NCBI GenBank assembly: GCA_945872375.1
Contig: CAMBYR010000033.1
Location: 1 to 13,258, forward strand
Source of the DNA: an uncultured Blautia sp.
Lineage (GTDB): Bacteria > Bacillota > Clostridia > Lachnospirales > Lachnospiraceae
Direction: 5' to 3'
DNA length: 13,258 nt
Every line of letters starts with the position of its first letter. Position 1 is the first letter of the stretch. Shown piece after piece: positions 1-7,900 of the stretch. The position numbers and the translations under genes were made by a program. The notes beneath the pieces were generated by a model, which made no database searches, was not told the origin of the DNA, and worked only from the letters and a program-made list of their open reading frames with translations.

Positions 1-342
1 CAGATATCCTGTTTTCCCATCCAGAGTCAGATAATCTCCATTACGTGAAATAAAATAAAAATTGGTAAAATGGGTCTCCTCCCTGGCCTGATTTACAAAG
101 GAAACGATTGCTTCCTCACTGTCTGCCGTCTCAAAATAAGGTGTCCATAATCGCATGCGGCTCCAGTTGACGGAAACCAGATTATACAGGGTCTGCGCTG
201 CCTGATGATAGATTTCCTTCAGGTGAGCAGTGCTTTCTGAATATATTGTCTGGGAAACAAATCTGAAATAGGTAACGCATGCGAAACAGGTTCCAATCAC
301 GATTACAAGTGACAGAATCAGAGAAATCCATCGTTTTTTCAC
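1..342 (-). CDS. N-terminal part of a membrane sensor protein (Cache-like sensor, probably a hybrid histidine kinase); runs off the left edge
   Basis: Only the first 114 codons are in the window. The start is GTG, chosen because a strong GGAGG lies 8 bases upstream and because the frame stays open to the window edge. The protein opens with KKR and one hydrophobic segment at about residues 5-26, then an extracytoplasmic part with FYFISRNGDYLTLDGKTGYL at residues 95-114. That block is the kind seen in the Cache-type sensing regions of clostridial hybrid histidine kinases and diguanylate cyclases. It is the third gene of the operon that starts with the lipoprotein at 1334-3235, 78 bases after the XRE/receiver gene. 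Seen: signal anchor and the Cache-like block. Inferred: a kinase output domain, because its neighbour carries a receiver domain. A GGDEF output is the main alternative. Confidence 0.7.
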   Translation of the reverse strand, partial: MKKRWISLILSLVIVIGTCFACVTYFRFVSQTIYSESTAHLKEIYHQAAQTLYNLVSVNWSRMRLWTPYFETADSEEAIVSFVNQAREETHFTNFYFISRNGDYLTLDGKTGYL

Positions 343-420
343 AACACCGCCCTCCTTTCCGTTCGTATTTCATTTTCTGTGCCCGTCGGCCCAGAAACAG
401 TTTTCCGGCATTCCATGATG

Positions 421-1302
421 TCACTGATATTTTGTCAGGCATTTTAATAATCGAGAGGAGCTGATCGGTTTTGAAAGAAAATCGTCCATTCCCACATCTG
501 CTGCTCTCTCCCGATTTTCGGAAAATGTATTTGCTGTAAGGGCAATGATGGGAACATTGGCCCGGATTCGATTCGGAAGCTTTCGTATCCTCATGGTTGC
601 CTCGTATCCATCCATTACCGGCATTTCAATATCCATCAGGACAAAATGATAATACCCCGGATCTTTTCCCTTCACCGCCGCCAGTGCTTTACTTCCATTA
701 TCTGCTTCTTCCACAAGAAGGCCATGATCCACAAGAATTTCTTTCATGATCTCACGATTCATTTCGTTATCATCCACAAGAAGCACACGTCTTCCCTCCA
801 GCACTTCCAGGTTCTCCGGTTCATCATCGTCCGTTTCCTCATCCCAGTTCTCTCCAAGAGCATACGCGATCGTGGATTCCATATTTGTAAGGACAAGCTG
901 CATTTTTTCAAAGTATACCTCTGCTTTGAAGCCATGTCTCATGCCAAGCTCCGTGTATCCAACGGCACTGTTCAGCTCTGTCCGCAGGTCTCTTAATGAT
1001 ATTTTATGAAATTCCTCTGCTTTTCTCGCTGCTTCCAGTTCTGTTTCCAGCATGTCCATTCTTTTCAGAAGAATCTCATAATTCTCCTGCGAGCTCCGTA
1101 CGCTGCCATCCGGATACTTAAGCTGAAATTCAACCGTAACTCCTAATACATCAAGGCATTTCTGAAACTCTTCAAATGTCATACTCTCTCTGGCCAGTTT
1201 TCTGTATAAAGAGGACGGAAGCATTCCCATCCTCTTTGCAAGATCAGCTTTTGAGATTCCCAATTCAGAACATACGATATTGATCGTTTCTGCTGTCTTC
1301 AT
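421..1302 (-). CDS. XRE-family helix-turn-helix protein with degenerate DHp-like helices and a C-terminal receiver (REC) domain
   Basis: This 293-residue protein has three parts. Residues 4-60 are a Cro/C1-type helix-turn-helix (GISKADLAKRMGMLPSSLYR). Residues 72-150 are helical; 102-116 (SLRDLRTELNSAVGY) look like a histidine-kinase DHp helix of the type SHDIRTPMNAIIGY, but Arg104 stands where the phosphoacceptor His should be. Residues 171-292 are a full receiver domain: acidic pair Asp177/Asp178, phosphoacceptor Asp224 in LMDIEMP, Thr256 in ALTAN and Lys278 in LSKPI. The start has AGGA about 8 bases upstream. It lies 31 bases after the lipoprotein gene and 78 before the sensor gene, so all three are probably co-transcribed. 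Placing REC at the C-terminus and DNA binding at the N-terminus reverses the usual response-regulator order. It probably takes phosphate from the neighbouring sensor; no ATPase domain is present. Confidence 0.85.
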   Translation of the reverse strand: MKTAETINIVCSELGISKADLAKRMGMLPSSLYRKLARESMTFEEFQKCLDVLGVTVEFQLKYPDGSVRSSQENYEILLKRMDMLETELEAARKAEEFHKISLRDLRTELNSAVGYTELGMRHGFKAEVYFEKMQLVLTNMESTIAYALGENWDEETDDDEPENLEVLEGRRVLLVDDNEMNREIMKEILVDHGLLVEEADNGSKALAAVKGKDPGYYHFVLMDIEMPVMDGYEATMRIRKLPNRIRANVPIIALTANTFSENRERAADVGMDDFLSKPISSSRLLKCLTKYQ

Positions 1303-1333
1303 GAAATCATTCCTGACTTTCTCTTCTATATTT

Positions 1334-3235
1334 TCAGTTATTCTGCATAATGGTTACATATTCCGTGGGTTCCACGAATTGTTTTGTTTTCGTCAGTGCC
1401 TCCTGCATGCACTCCTGGCTGGAGAAATCACTCACCAGGTATGCTTCTCTCTTTGCCTTCAGATCCTCAGGCATGGGACAGTTGCAGAAGGTCTCATGCT
1501 CCAGGAAGGTGTCTGCGCCTACCAGCAGCATCGTATAGGTGGCATGATCATCCAGAGGTTTGCCATCCACGATGATCTCCTCCAGATGGAACTTCCCCTT
1601 TTCCTCCTCAGTAACGGTGTAGCTGAGCCCACTGGTAACAGGCATCAGATTGCGATGGCGAATGGGATTGGAACCATCCTCCTTCACATTGACCAGCCAT
1701 TCCATGATTCTGTGAACCTCTTCTCCGCTGTATTCGCCGCGATAGATGGCATTTCTGGCAGTCAAAATCCACTTTGCCTGCTGCATGGTGTAGGTTCCGG
1801 GATAAATGGAGGTACTGGCCACAGGCGAATAGCCCACAGCGATCTGATCGTCAAATGCCTCACGCAGAGTGTTCATCAGAGAGGAAGCCGCAGGGCTGCC
1901 GTGTTCGCCAAAGTCATTGGAATAAGCAGTCTCCTGGGTAAACAGAATTTCCTCCGCATCCGGATCCACATAATCAACCAACTGCTCATTGAAGGCCTCA
2001 TAAGCACTTTTGGCATCATATTCACCAGTCATCATTTTGTGTCCCACATCCTGAGAGATGGCGAACACCTCTGTGGAGGCCAGACGCATATACAGATGAT
2101 TTCTGTCGATGCAGTCCTGCACATACTCAAGGCAGGAAGTAGGCGTAATCTTCACTTCTTTATTATAAGAAAGTACCGATGTGCCGGCAGCCACATGCTT
2201 CTGCCCTTCTTCGCTGAAAATCGCCATCAGCACTTCCATCACAGCATCTTTCTTTGCCTCATCTTCTTCCACACGGTGGGAAACTGCCAGCTGACACATG
2301 GGATAGGTCAGGAGCCAGTTATCATCTTCTGTCTCACCGAAATAAGGCAAAATCACGCTGTTGAGGCCGTCTTCCCTGGTGATATCGTCTGCCAGAGCCG
2401 CTGTATTGCGGATCATGGCCGTCTTTCCTTCCCTGTAGGCTTCCGTTACAGGAGTAAACTGCAGTTCCTCATCGCCGGGCTCTATACGCACATCTTTTAA
2501 AAACTGTTCATATTTTTCAAATACCTTTGGCCACATCACATCATCCAGTCCTACCTGATGATCTTCAGTCTCACTTTCGTAGGCCATACGCCACTGAGTG
2601 CCCTCCAGGCTCATCAGATCGGAAGCGGCACAGCCCTGCATGGTCTCCAGACAGCTGTAATCATAGAACCAATCTGTCTGGAAGCCCTTGAAGCCCAGAT
2701 CCTCGAAGGCATCAATCGCCTCTACGAACTCCGCATAATTGGTAGGCAGAGGAATGTTATACTCATCAAAAAGATCCTTGTTTGCCATGATGCTGTCCAC
2801 TTCGGCGCACATGGGCAACCATCGGATCGCTCCGCCTGTTTCACGGTTCACATCCAGATAGCTGGTATAGAAGGTGCCTGCCACCTCCGTCTGGCTCAGA
2901 TCCATCAGATGTTCCGCAAGTGGTGCTGCATCGTTCAGAGAGAACCGGCGGCAGGTGATGATGTCCGGGATCTCCTCATCCCGGGTCAGCAGATCCTTGT
3001 AGTATTCCATGGTGTTAAAGCTCTGAACAAAGGTAAACTCAATATCCGGGAACTTTTCCTCCAGCCATGGAGTAAACTCCTTGAACATGGATCTGTCATA
3101 CATGTACATACTGATGGAAATTTTACCATCGTCCTCTGCTTTTCCGGTGCTTTCATTCTGTTTTCCGCAGCCGGCAAACAGAACCGCACCCGTAACAACC
3201 GCAAGTATCAGGCTGGTAATTTTTTTCTTTTTCAT
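1334..3235 (-). CDS. Lipoprotein: extracellular solute-binding protein (family 1-like) fused to a 5'-nucleotidase C-terminal-like domain
   Basis: The 633-residue product begins with a lipoprotein signal peptide (KKKK, a hydrophobic stretch, lipobox LFAGC with Cys23), so it should be anchored on the outer face of the membrane. Residues about 35-430 read as a periplasmic-binding-type extracellular solute-binding protein. Such proteins usually stop near 400-450 residues; this one continues for about 180 more. Residues 452-580 resemble the 5_nucleotid_C domain: SLMNTLREAF, YPGTYTMQQAK, YSGEEVHRIMEWL, PVTSGLSYTV and VDGKPLDDHATYT fall in the family's order. The metallophosphatase catalytic domain that normally precedes it is absent, so nucleotidase activity is not expected. 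AAGGAG lies about 6 bases before the ATG and a good promoter lies upstream. No ABC permease genes accompany it; the next genes are signalling genes. A role as ligand receptor for the sensor is inferred. Confidence 0.8.
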   Translation of the reverse strand: MKKKKITSLILAVVTGAVLFAGCGKQNESTGKAEDDGKISISMYMYDRSMFKEFTPWLEEKFPDIEFTFVQSFNTMEYYKDLLTRDEEIPDIITCRRFSLNDAAPLAEHLMDLSQTEVAGTFYTSYLDVNRETGGAIRWLPMCAEVDSIMANKDLFDEYNIPLPTNYAEFVEAIDAFEDLGFKGFQTDWFYDYSCLETMQGCAASDLMSLEGTQWRMAYESETEDHQVGLDDVMWPKVFEKYEQFLKDVRIEPGDEELQFTPVTEAYREGKTAMIRNTAALADDITREDGLNSVILPYFGETEDDNWLLTYPMCQLAVSHRVEEDEAKKDAVMEVLMAIFSEEGQKHVAAGTSVLSYNKEVKITPTSCLEYVQDCIDRNHLYMRLASTEVFAISQDVGHKMMTGEYDAKSAYEAFNEQLVDYVDPDAEEILFTQETAYSNDFGEHGSPAASSLMNTLREAFDDQIAVGYSPVASTSIYPGTYTMQQAKWILTARNAIYRGEYSGEEVHRIMEWLVNVKEDGSNPIRHRNLMPVTSGLSYTVTEEEKGKFHLEEIIVDGKPLDDHATYTMLLVGADTFLEHETFCNCPMPEDLKAKREAYLVSDFSSQECMQEALTKTKQFVEPTEYVTIMQNN

Positions 3236-3264
3236 TCTTATCTCCTTGTTGTTCCATTTTTGTC

Positions 3265-3293
3265 AGTATAACATATTCGACATATTTCTACAA
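3265..3293 (-). promoter_or_regulatory. Vegetative-type promoter for the lipoprotein/XRE-REC/sensor operon
   Basis: On the minus strand, TTGTAG (3288-3293) and TATACT (3265-3270) are 17 bases apart, an optimal sigma-A spacing with a near-consensus -10. It lies 30 bases before the lipoprotein ATG. The -35 box is within 20 bases of the stop codon of the truncated ABC gene. Confidence 0.6.
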
Positions 3294-3301
3294 GCCATAT
3301 T

Positions 3302-3523
3302 TCATATGCATCTGGTTGCATCCATTCCAGGTATCGTTGTATTTCCCCCTTCCGGACTTTTCAGTCCCAATATCAAGTCAATCGTAGTACTTTTTCCTGC
3401 TCCATTATGACCAAGCAGCGCAAACACCTCTCCCTTATTCACTTCGAAAGAAAGATCATTTACTACTTTTCTTCCAGAAAATGATTTTGTGAGATTTTTC
3501 ACTTGAATACATTGTTCGTTCAT
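3302..3523 (-). pseudogene. Truncated ABC transporter ATP-binding protein (N-terminal fragment only)
   Basis: The 73 codons encode the start of an ABC ATPase of the drug-export/bacitracin-resistance style: VKNLTKSFSGRKVVNDLSF, then Walker A GHNGAGKST at residues 38-46, then GLKSPEGG and GMDA. The frame ends three residues later. The Q-loop, the LSGGQ signature, Walker B and the H-loop are all missing (a full subunit has about 230-310 residues), and no reading frame downstream restores them. The AGGGAGG ribosome binding site and the promoter upstream look intact, so a short peptide may still be made, but it cannot be a working ATPase. The sequence turns directly into the promoter of the lipoprotein gene, which suggests a deletion that removed the rest of the ABC gene and any permease. 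Confidence 0.85.
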
Positions 3524-3558
3524 ATAAAAATCCTCCCTGTATTATCTTTACAGGAAGG

Positions 3559-3590
3559 ATTCTATCATCTCCCCTAAAGGGGAGAGTCAA
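3559..3590 (-). promoter_or_regulatory. MerR-type promoter/operator upstream of the truncated ABC gene
   Basis: On the minus strand, TTGACT (-35, 3585-3590) and TAGAAT (-10, 3559-3564) are 20 bases apart. That is over-long for sigma-A but standard for promoters twisted into shape by MerR-family activators. The spacer holds a perfect 7-bp dyad, TCTCCCC-TTTA-GGGGAGA (3568-3585), placed as in known MerR operators. A good Shine-Dalgarno and the ABC start follow. No merR gene is in the window, so the regulator must be elsewhere or lost. Confidence 0.75.
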
Positions 3591-3662
3591 TAAATTTTTT
3601 ATGTTTTTTATTTAATCCGGAACCACATTGAGGTCTGACCCAAATACGACTAATAACTGCTC

Positions 3663-4955
3663 CTATAAATCCCTCAGCAGATCCTCCAGTATATTCTCCT
3701 GATATGCTGCCATTCTTTTTATTTTCATATGCTCTGCCGTCTCTCTCAGCAGAGGATTTTTGATATTTCCAAGCTTCGTCATGCCGCTCTCTCCGATGAC
3801 TTCTCCGGAAAGACTGTTTTCGTAATCTTCCGGTGTCATCCTCCATATCTGAATTCCATCTCCGAATTTCTGCCACAGTCTGTCTGCAATTCCGATCCCA
3901 TCCGGATCAATATCCCCGCTGTAATAAATTCTGACACCTGAAGCAAGAATCATTCTGATCAGTTCCATTGCCACAGCACGAAGCTGCCCTGAAGTACACA
4001 GCAGTGTCAGATGGTCTTTTGGGGCATTGTTAAGCAGGTAGGTGAAAACCATCTCGTTTTCCACCACATACACACGATCTCCCACGGCCTGTACACCGAT
4101 CATTCCCCTTAAATTTTCCATTGTGATCACATAGGGTTCCTTCAATGTGCAGAATGCATCATAAGCCGGATGCCAGCCTTCTTTCCTCTTCATTCTCAGC
4201 CCGCAGGCATGCAGCATGCTGGACACGTTATCCGGCACAATTCCGGCACCCTGAAGCAGCTCTCTCCACTGATGTGCGTTCTCCGGCAATTCCGCCTTTT
4301 TCCAATAGCAGACAGCATGAACCAGAAGCTGTCCGGCCGCAGTGCCGCGGTCAAAATAATGAGGATTTCCGGATATTTCGGCAGCAAACACAGCCAGTGG
4401 ACATTCGCTTTCCAACATCTGCTCAGACTCCAGTTTCATTAGTGCGCGTCCCGCATTCCGGCCCAGATTCTCTGCCTGCACAGGATCTTTTCCGTATTCC
4501 CTGATCAGTATCTGATACCCAAATTTCCTCGCGGAAATCACTTCCTGCATCCAGGATACAGCAGCTGATTCGCTGCCTGCCAGCTCCATAAAACAGTCAC
4601 GGATTCCTTCCAGATACTCTCTTTTCTTTTGCTGCTGCTCCTGTTTTTGTCCCTGATTAGTGGAAAGTGTTTCTCCAAAATATTCTTCCAGTACGGTTTT
4701 CAGATCCACCGGTGCAAACCGCGTTTTCTGTAATCCCTGCTCAAATTCTATAACAGAAAACCGGATATCTTTTTCATAAAATACTTTTCCGACCACACCG
4801 CCAATGGCACGGCGTTCTTCCTCTGTTGTCTCCCTCAGGATAATCCTTCCTGCTGCTTTTCCATAGGATTTCCACTTCTTTCTAAGTTCCAGCAAACATC
4901 TCCGATACGCTTTCCGGCTCTTAAAATAACCGGCACATTCTTTATTATTGCACAT
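3663..4955 (-). CDS. jetD: Wadjet nuclease subunit JetD (type II; TOPRIM domain)
   Basis: JetD is the nuclease of Wadjet: it cuts circular plasmid DNA held by the JetABC loop extruder. The predicted product has 430 residues. PHYFDRG at 198-204 followed by GQLLVHAV, and the later AGIVPDNVSSMLHACGLR stretch, recall the TIGR02679/DUF2399 family. The C-terminal third is a TOPRIM fold: the acidic VENE (299-301), CTSGQ (321-324) and YYSGDIDPDGIGIA with Asp348, Asp350 and Asp352. A YQE motif lies near the end (418-420). All expected acidic metal-binding residues are present. The chosen ATG has GAGAGGA about 6 bases upstream and overlaps the end of jetC by 11 bases. An in-frame ATG at 4970 would add five residues but has a poorer ribosome binding site. 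It is the last gene of the operon; I see no clear terminator after it. Confidence 0.88.
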   Translation of the reverse strand: MCNNKECAGYFKSRKAYRRCLLELRKKWKSYGKAAGRIILRETTEEERRAIGGVVGKVFYEKDIRFSVIEFEQGLQKTRFAPVDLKTVLEEYFGETLSTNQGQKQEQQQKKREYLEGIRDCFMELAGSESAAVSWMQEVISARKFGYQILIREYGKDPVQAENLGRNAGRALMKLESEQMLESECPLAVFAAEISGNPHYFDRGTAAGQLLVHAVCYWKKAELPENAHQWRELLQGAGIVPDNVSSMLHACGLRMKRKEGWHPAYDAFCTLKEPYVITMENLRGMIGVQAVGDRVYVVENEMVFTYLLNNAPKDHLTLLCTSGQLRAVAMELIRMILASGVRIYYSGDIDPDGIGIADRLWQKFGDGIQIWRMTPEDYENSLSGEVIGESGMTKLGNIKNPLLRETAEHMKIKRMAAYQENILEDLLRDL

Positions 4956-7900
4956 CCAATATCCTCTCATGTCCGTTCCATGTATATCGAATCACGGAAA
5001 CTGTCTGCGAATTCTGAGGCCGGAACAGTTCTGCGATCCGAAGCCCCTTCACCGTCTCAAAGCATCCCCAGAGAGCCTGGGAATTCATGATATAATCGAA
5101 ATCAAGCTTATGAACAAGCTCAAACATACTGCTGATATTTTTATCATCCACACCAGCAAACGCCTCGTCCAGTGCGATCATGCGCGGATGGTCTTTCTTT
5201 TCCGCCTTTTTATACTGGGCATTGACTGCCGCAAAAAGAGGAACATACATTGCCATCGCCTTTTCTCCTCCGCTGAAACGGTTAAACGCCGCATTGGTCA
5301 GAGGCTTTCTCGTTTCTTCACCCCGTTTGAAATACATCTGAAATTCAAACCACCTGCGGTAGTCCAGAGCATCCCGCACCAGTTCCATGTAGTTGATCAC
5401 GCCGCCGTCTTCTTCCAGTTTCAGCTTTTCTGTACGGATCTTGCTCCTGAAATGTCCCGCAACTTTTTCAATATCCTCCATCGTCAGAAGCGCACGATCC
5501 CGGAGCAGGATCTGCTCCAGTTCCACTGTATCCAGCTCAGCGTCATTCTCCGCCTTCCGCGGTTTCCAGTCCAGCGAAAAGCTTAAGCCCATGGAGGTAT
5601 CCATTTCCTTCATAAGCTGCGACATGTCCAGAACCCACTTCCTGCTCTCTGCGATCCTGTCCGTCAGCTGCTGGCTGATGGTTCTGGACAAAATATCCTC
5701 AAACAGTTCCCTGTCTTTTTTCTGTATCAGCAGCTCGGTTTCATCAATAGAGGATTTTAATATTCCGTAAAACTCCTCCAGATATACTTTTTTGCCATTC
5801 CATACAGATACCACGCGTACACGCTTTCGTGTCACACCGACATTTTCTCCGTCTCCCGGAATCTCATCCACTGCCCCGAAACATTCCTCCAGCGCCGTTC
5901 CATAGCTTGTAAGACTGCCGTTATGGCGCTGATATACCTGATACAGAGACTGAAGCATGTCTGACGGTTCCCTGTTCCTGTCACTTTCCCGGAGCATTCT
6001 CACAGCTTCTCCGGCACATTCATGCAGTGTACGGCTTTCCCTGTCAATGACAAGCTTCAGGGAAAGTTCCTCCTCAAAGTATTTCCTCAGACAGGTTTCT
6101 TCCGCAATTACCCGCTGCAGGTGTTCCTTCTGTTCCGGTATGGAATCCAGCAGATTTTTCAGCATCACATCCAGACGCACAAGAGAATTATTAATCTCAC
6201 TGTATTCCGCGTTCATTCTGTCCAGTTCTGCTCGGAGCTGCTTCAGGCGGTTCGCCTTTTCTACAATTTCCGGTCGGCTCAGATACTCCTCATACTGCCT
6301 GATCCGGATATCACACTCTTTGATTTTTGTACTGTAATTCCGTTTTTCCACAAAGGCATCATCCAGCGCCTGTTCATCCCGTGCGATCTGTTCCTCTTTA
6401 TCCAGACAGGTTGCCAGTTCTGCTTTTAGCTGAAGCAATTCCGTGCGCACTTCCTGCCAGATGCTCCGGTATTCCTCGATTGCATCGCTGACTTCTTCAT
6501 ATGCCTCTTCCGTTCTTCCGTATGGAAAAGACCTGCACCTCTGGAGCATTACCTGATATTTCTGATTCTTCTGCTGTGCCAGTCTCTGCTCCTGTGCTTT
6601 TTTATTTTTATACTCTTCAATGATCCTACGGAGTTTCAGATTACATTCTTTTTCCCTGTCCAGGGCTGCGTTGATCTCTGCGAATCCCGGCAGTTTCTGA
6701 TACTCCGCCTGAAGCTTTTCCAGTCGTTCCTGTATCTGTGTGATTTCCTGTTCCACCGCTGAAACAGCTGCCGAAAGCTCACGGATTTTCTCCTCAAGCT
6801 CCTGTATTTTGTGTTCTTTTCTCTTCTTTCTCGCCAGAAGGCCGACAAACTCTGCCTCACCGGTTTTACGGGCTTTTCCGGCAAGGATTCCCTGACGGAA
6901 ACGTCCGTCTTTTCCAAGAAAAACACCCTGTCCGGCTCGCTCTTCATAAATATTGCTCAAAATCCGCGCAACTGTTTCCTTCAGCCTGTCATCCAGTTCT
7001 TCACTTAAAACCAGTCCGGAAAAATCGGAGGTTCCTTCTTTTTCCACGTACAGAACACAATCCAGAAACTCCGGGCATTTCTCACGGATCCTGCAAAAAT
7101 CGTCAGGAGATACCACCAATGCATCCAGAATTCCCATTTTCTGAAGCTGAGCTTCTATTTCTGCACAGTCAGCCCCGCTCAGTTCGCCGGAAAACTCCAC
7201 TGTCTTATAAAACGGTACTGCCGTGATACCTGCATTCTGAAGGGCTGTTCTGGTTTGTTCTGCATTTTCGTCCCGCTCCGGCTCCAGCTCCTCCTGGTTC
7301 TGAACGAGCACAAGCTCTTTTTCCGCCTGTTCCAGTGCCTCTCTGCGGATTTTCCGTTCATACTCCCGGTCACTCTTTGCATCCGTCAGTTTCTGACGCT
7401 GGCGCTCATAATCCGCACGGAAAATCTCCTGCACAGTTCCTGCATCCGCAGCCGACTGATACCGGCGGATCATCTGCTCTGCTTCCTTCAGAACTTCCTC
7501 ACGGGGACTCCACTCTTCAGAGCTTTTTTCCAGTTCATAAACATCTGTGATCCACTGGTCGACTGCATCCGCAGCCTGTTCTCTGGCTGCGTCAAGCCTT
7601 TGCTCTTCTTCTGCTTTCTGCCGTCCCAGCTCTTCCAGCTCTCTGGCTGCCTCATCATATTGTTTTGCAAGCTCTTCGTACTGGCGTATCGCCTTTTTGC
7701 ACTCCTCAATGAGATTCTTCAACATGTCCAGGTTTTTCACAATTTCATCAGTCTTGTCACATTCCTCTGCTGCCATCACCCGCATCGCCTTCTCGTGCTG
7801 ATCCCACTGCAGGACTTCCTGCTGCTGCTCCAGCTCCTGCTTCTCTTCCAGCAGTTTTTCCTGCCTTTGCTCCAGACAGTCCTGAAGTTTTTTCAGCTGC

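Noticed and set aside
182..442. 86-codon minus-strand frame starting at 442
   Set aside because: It overlaps the sensor start in another frame. The GTG-started frame at 342 has the better Shine-Dalgarno, a membrane segment and stays open to the window edge.
1280..2500. 406-codon plus-strand open frame
   Set aside because: Antisense to the well-supported lipoprotein gene; His/Cys/Phe-rich translation with no recognisable domain.
3574..3876. 100-codon minus-strand frame inside and beyond the jetD 3' end
   Set aside because: Out-of-frame shadow of jetD with an Arg/Ser-rich low-complexity translation.
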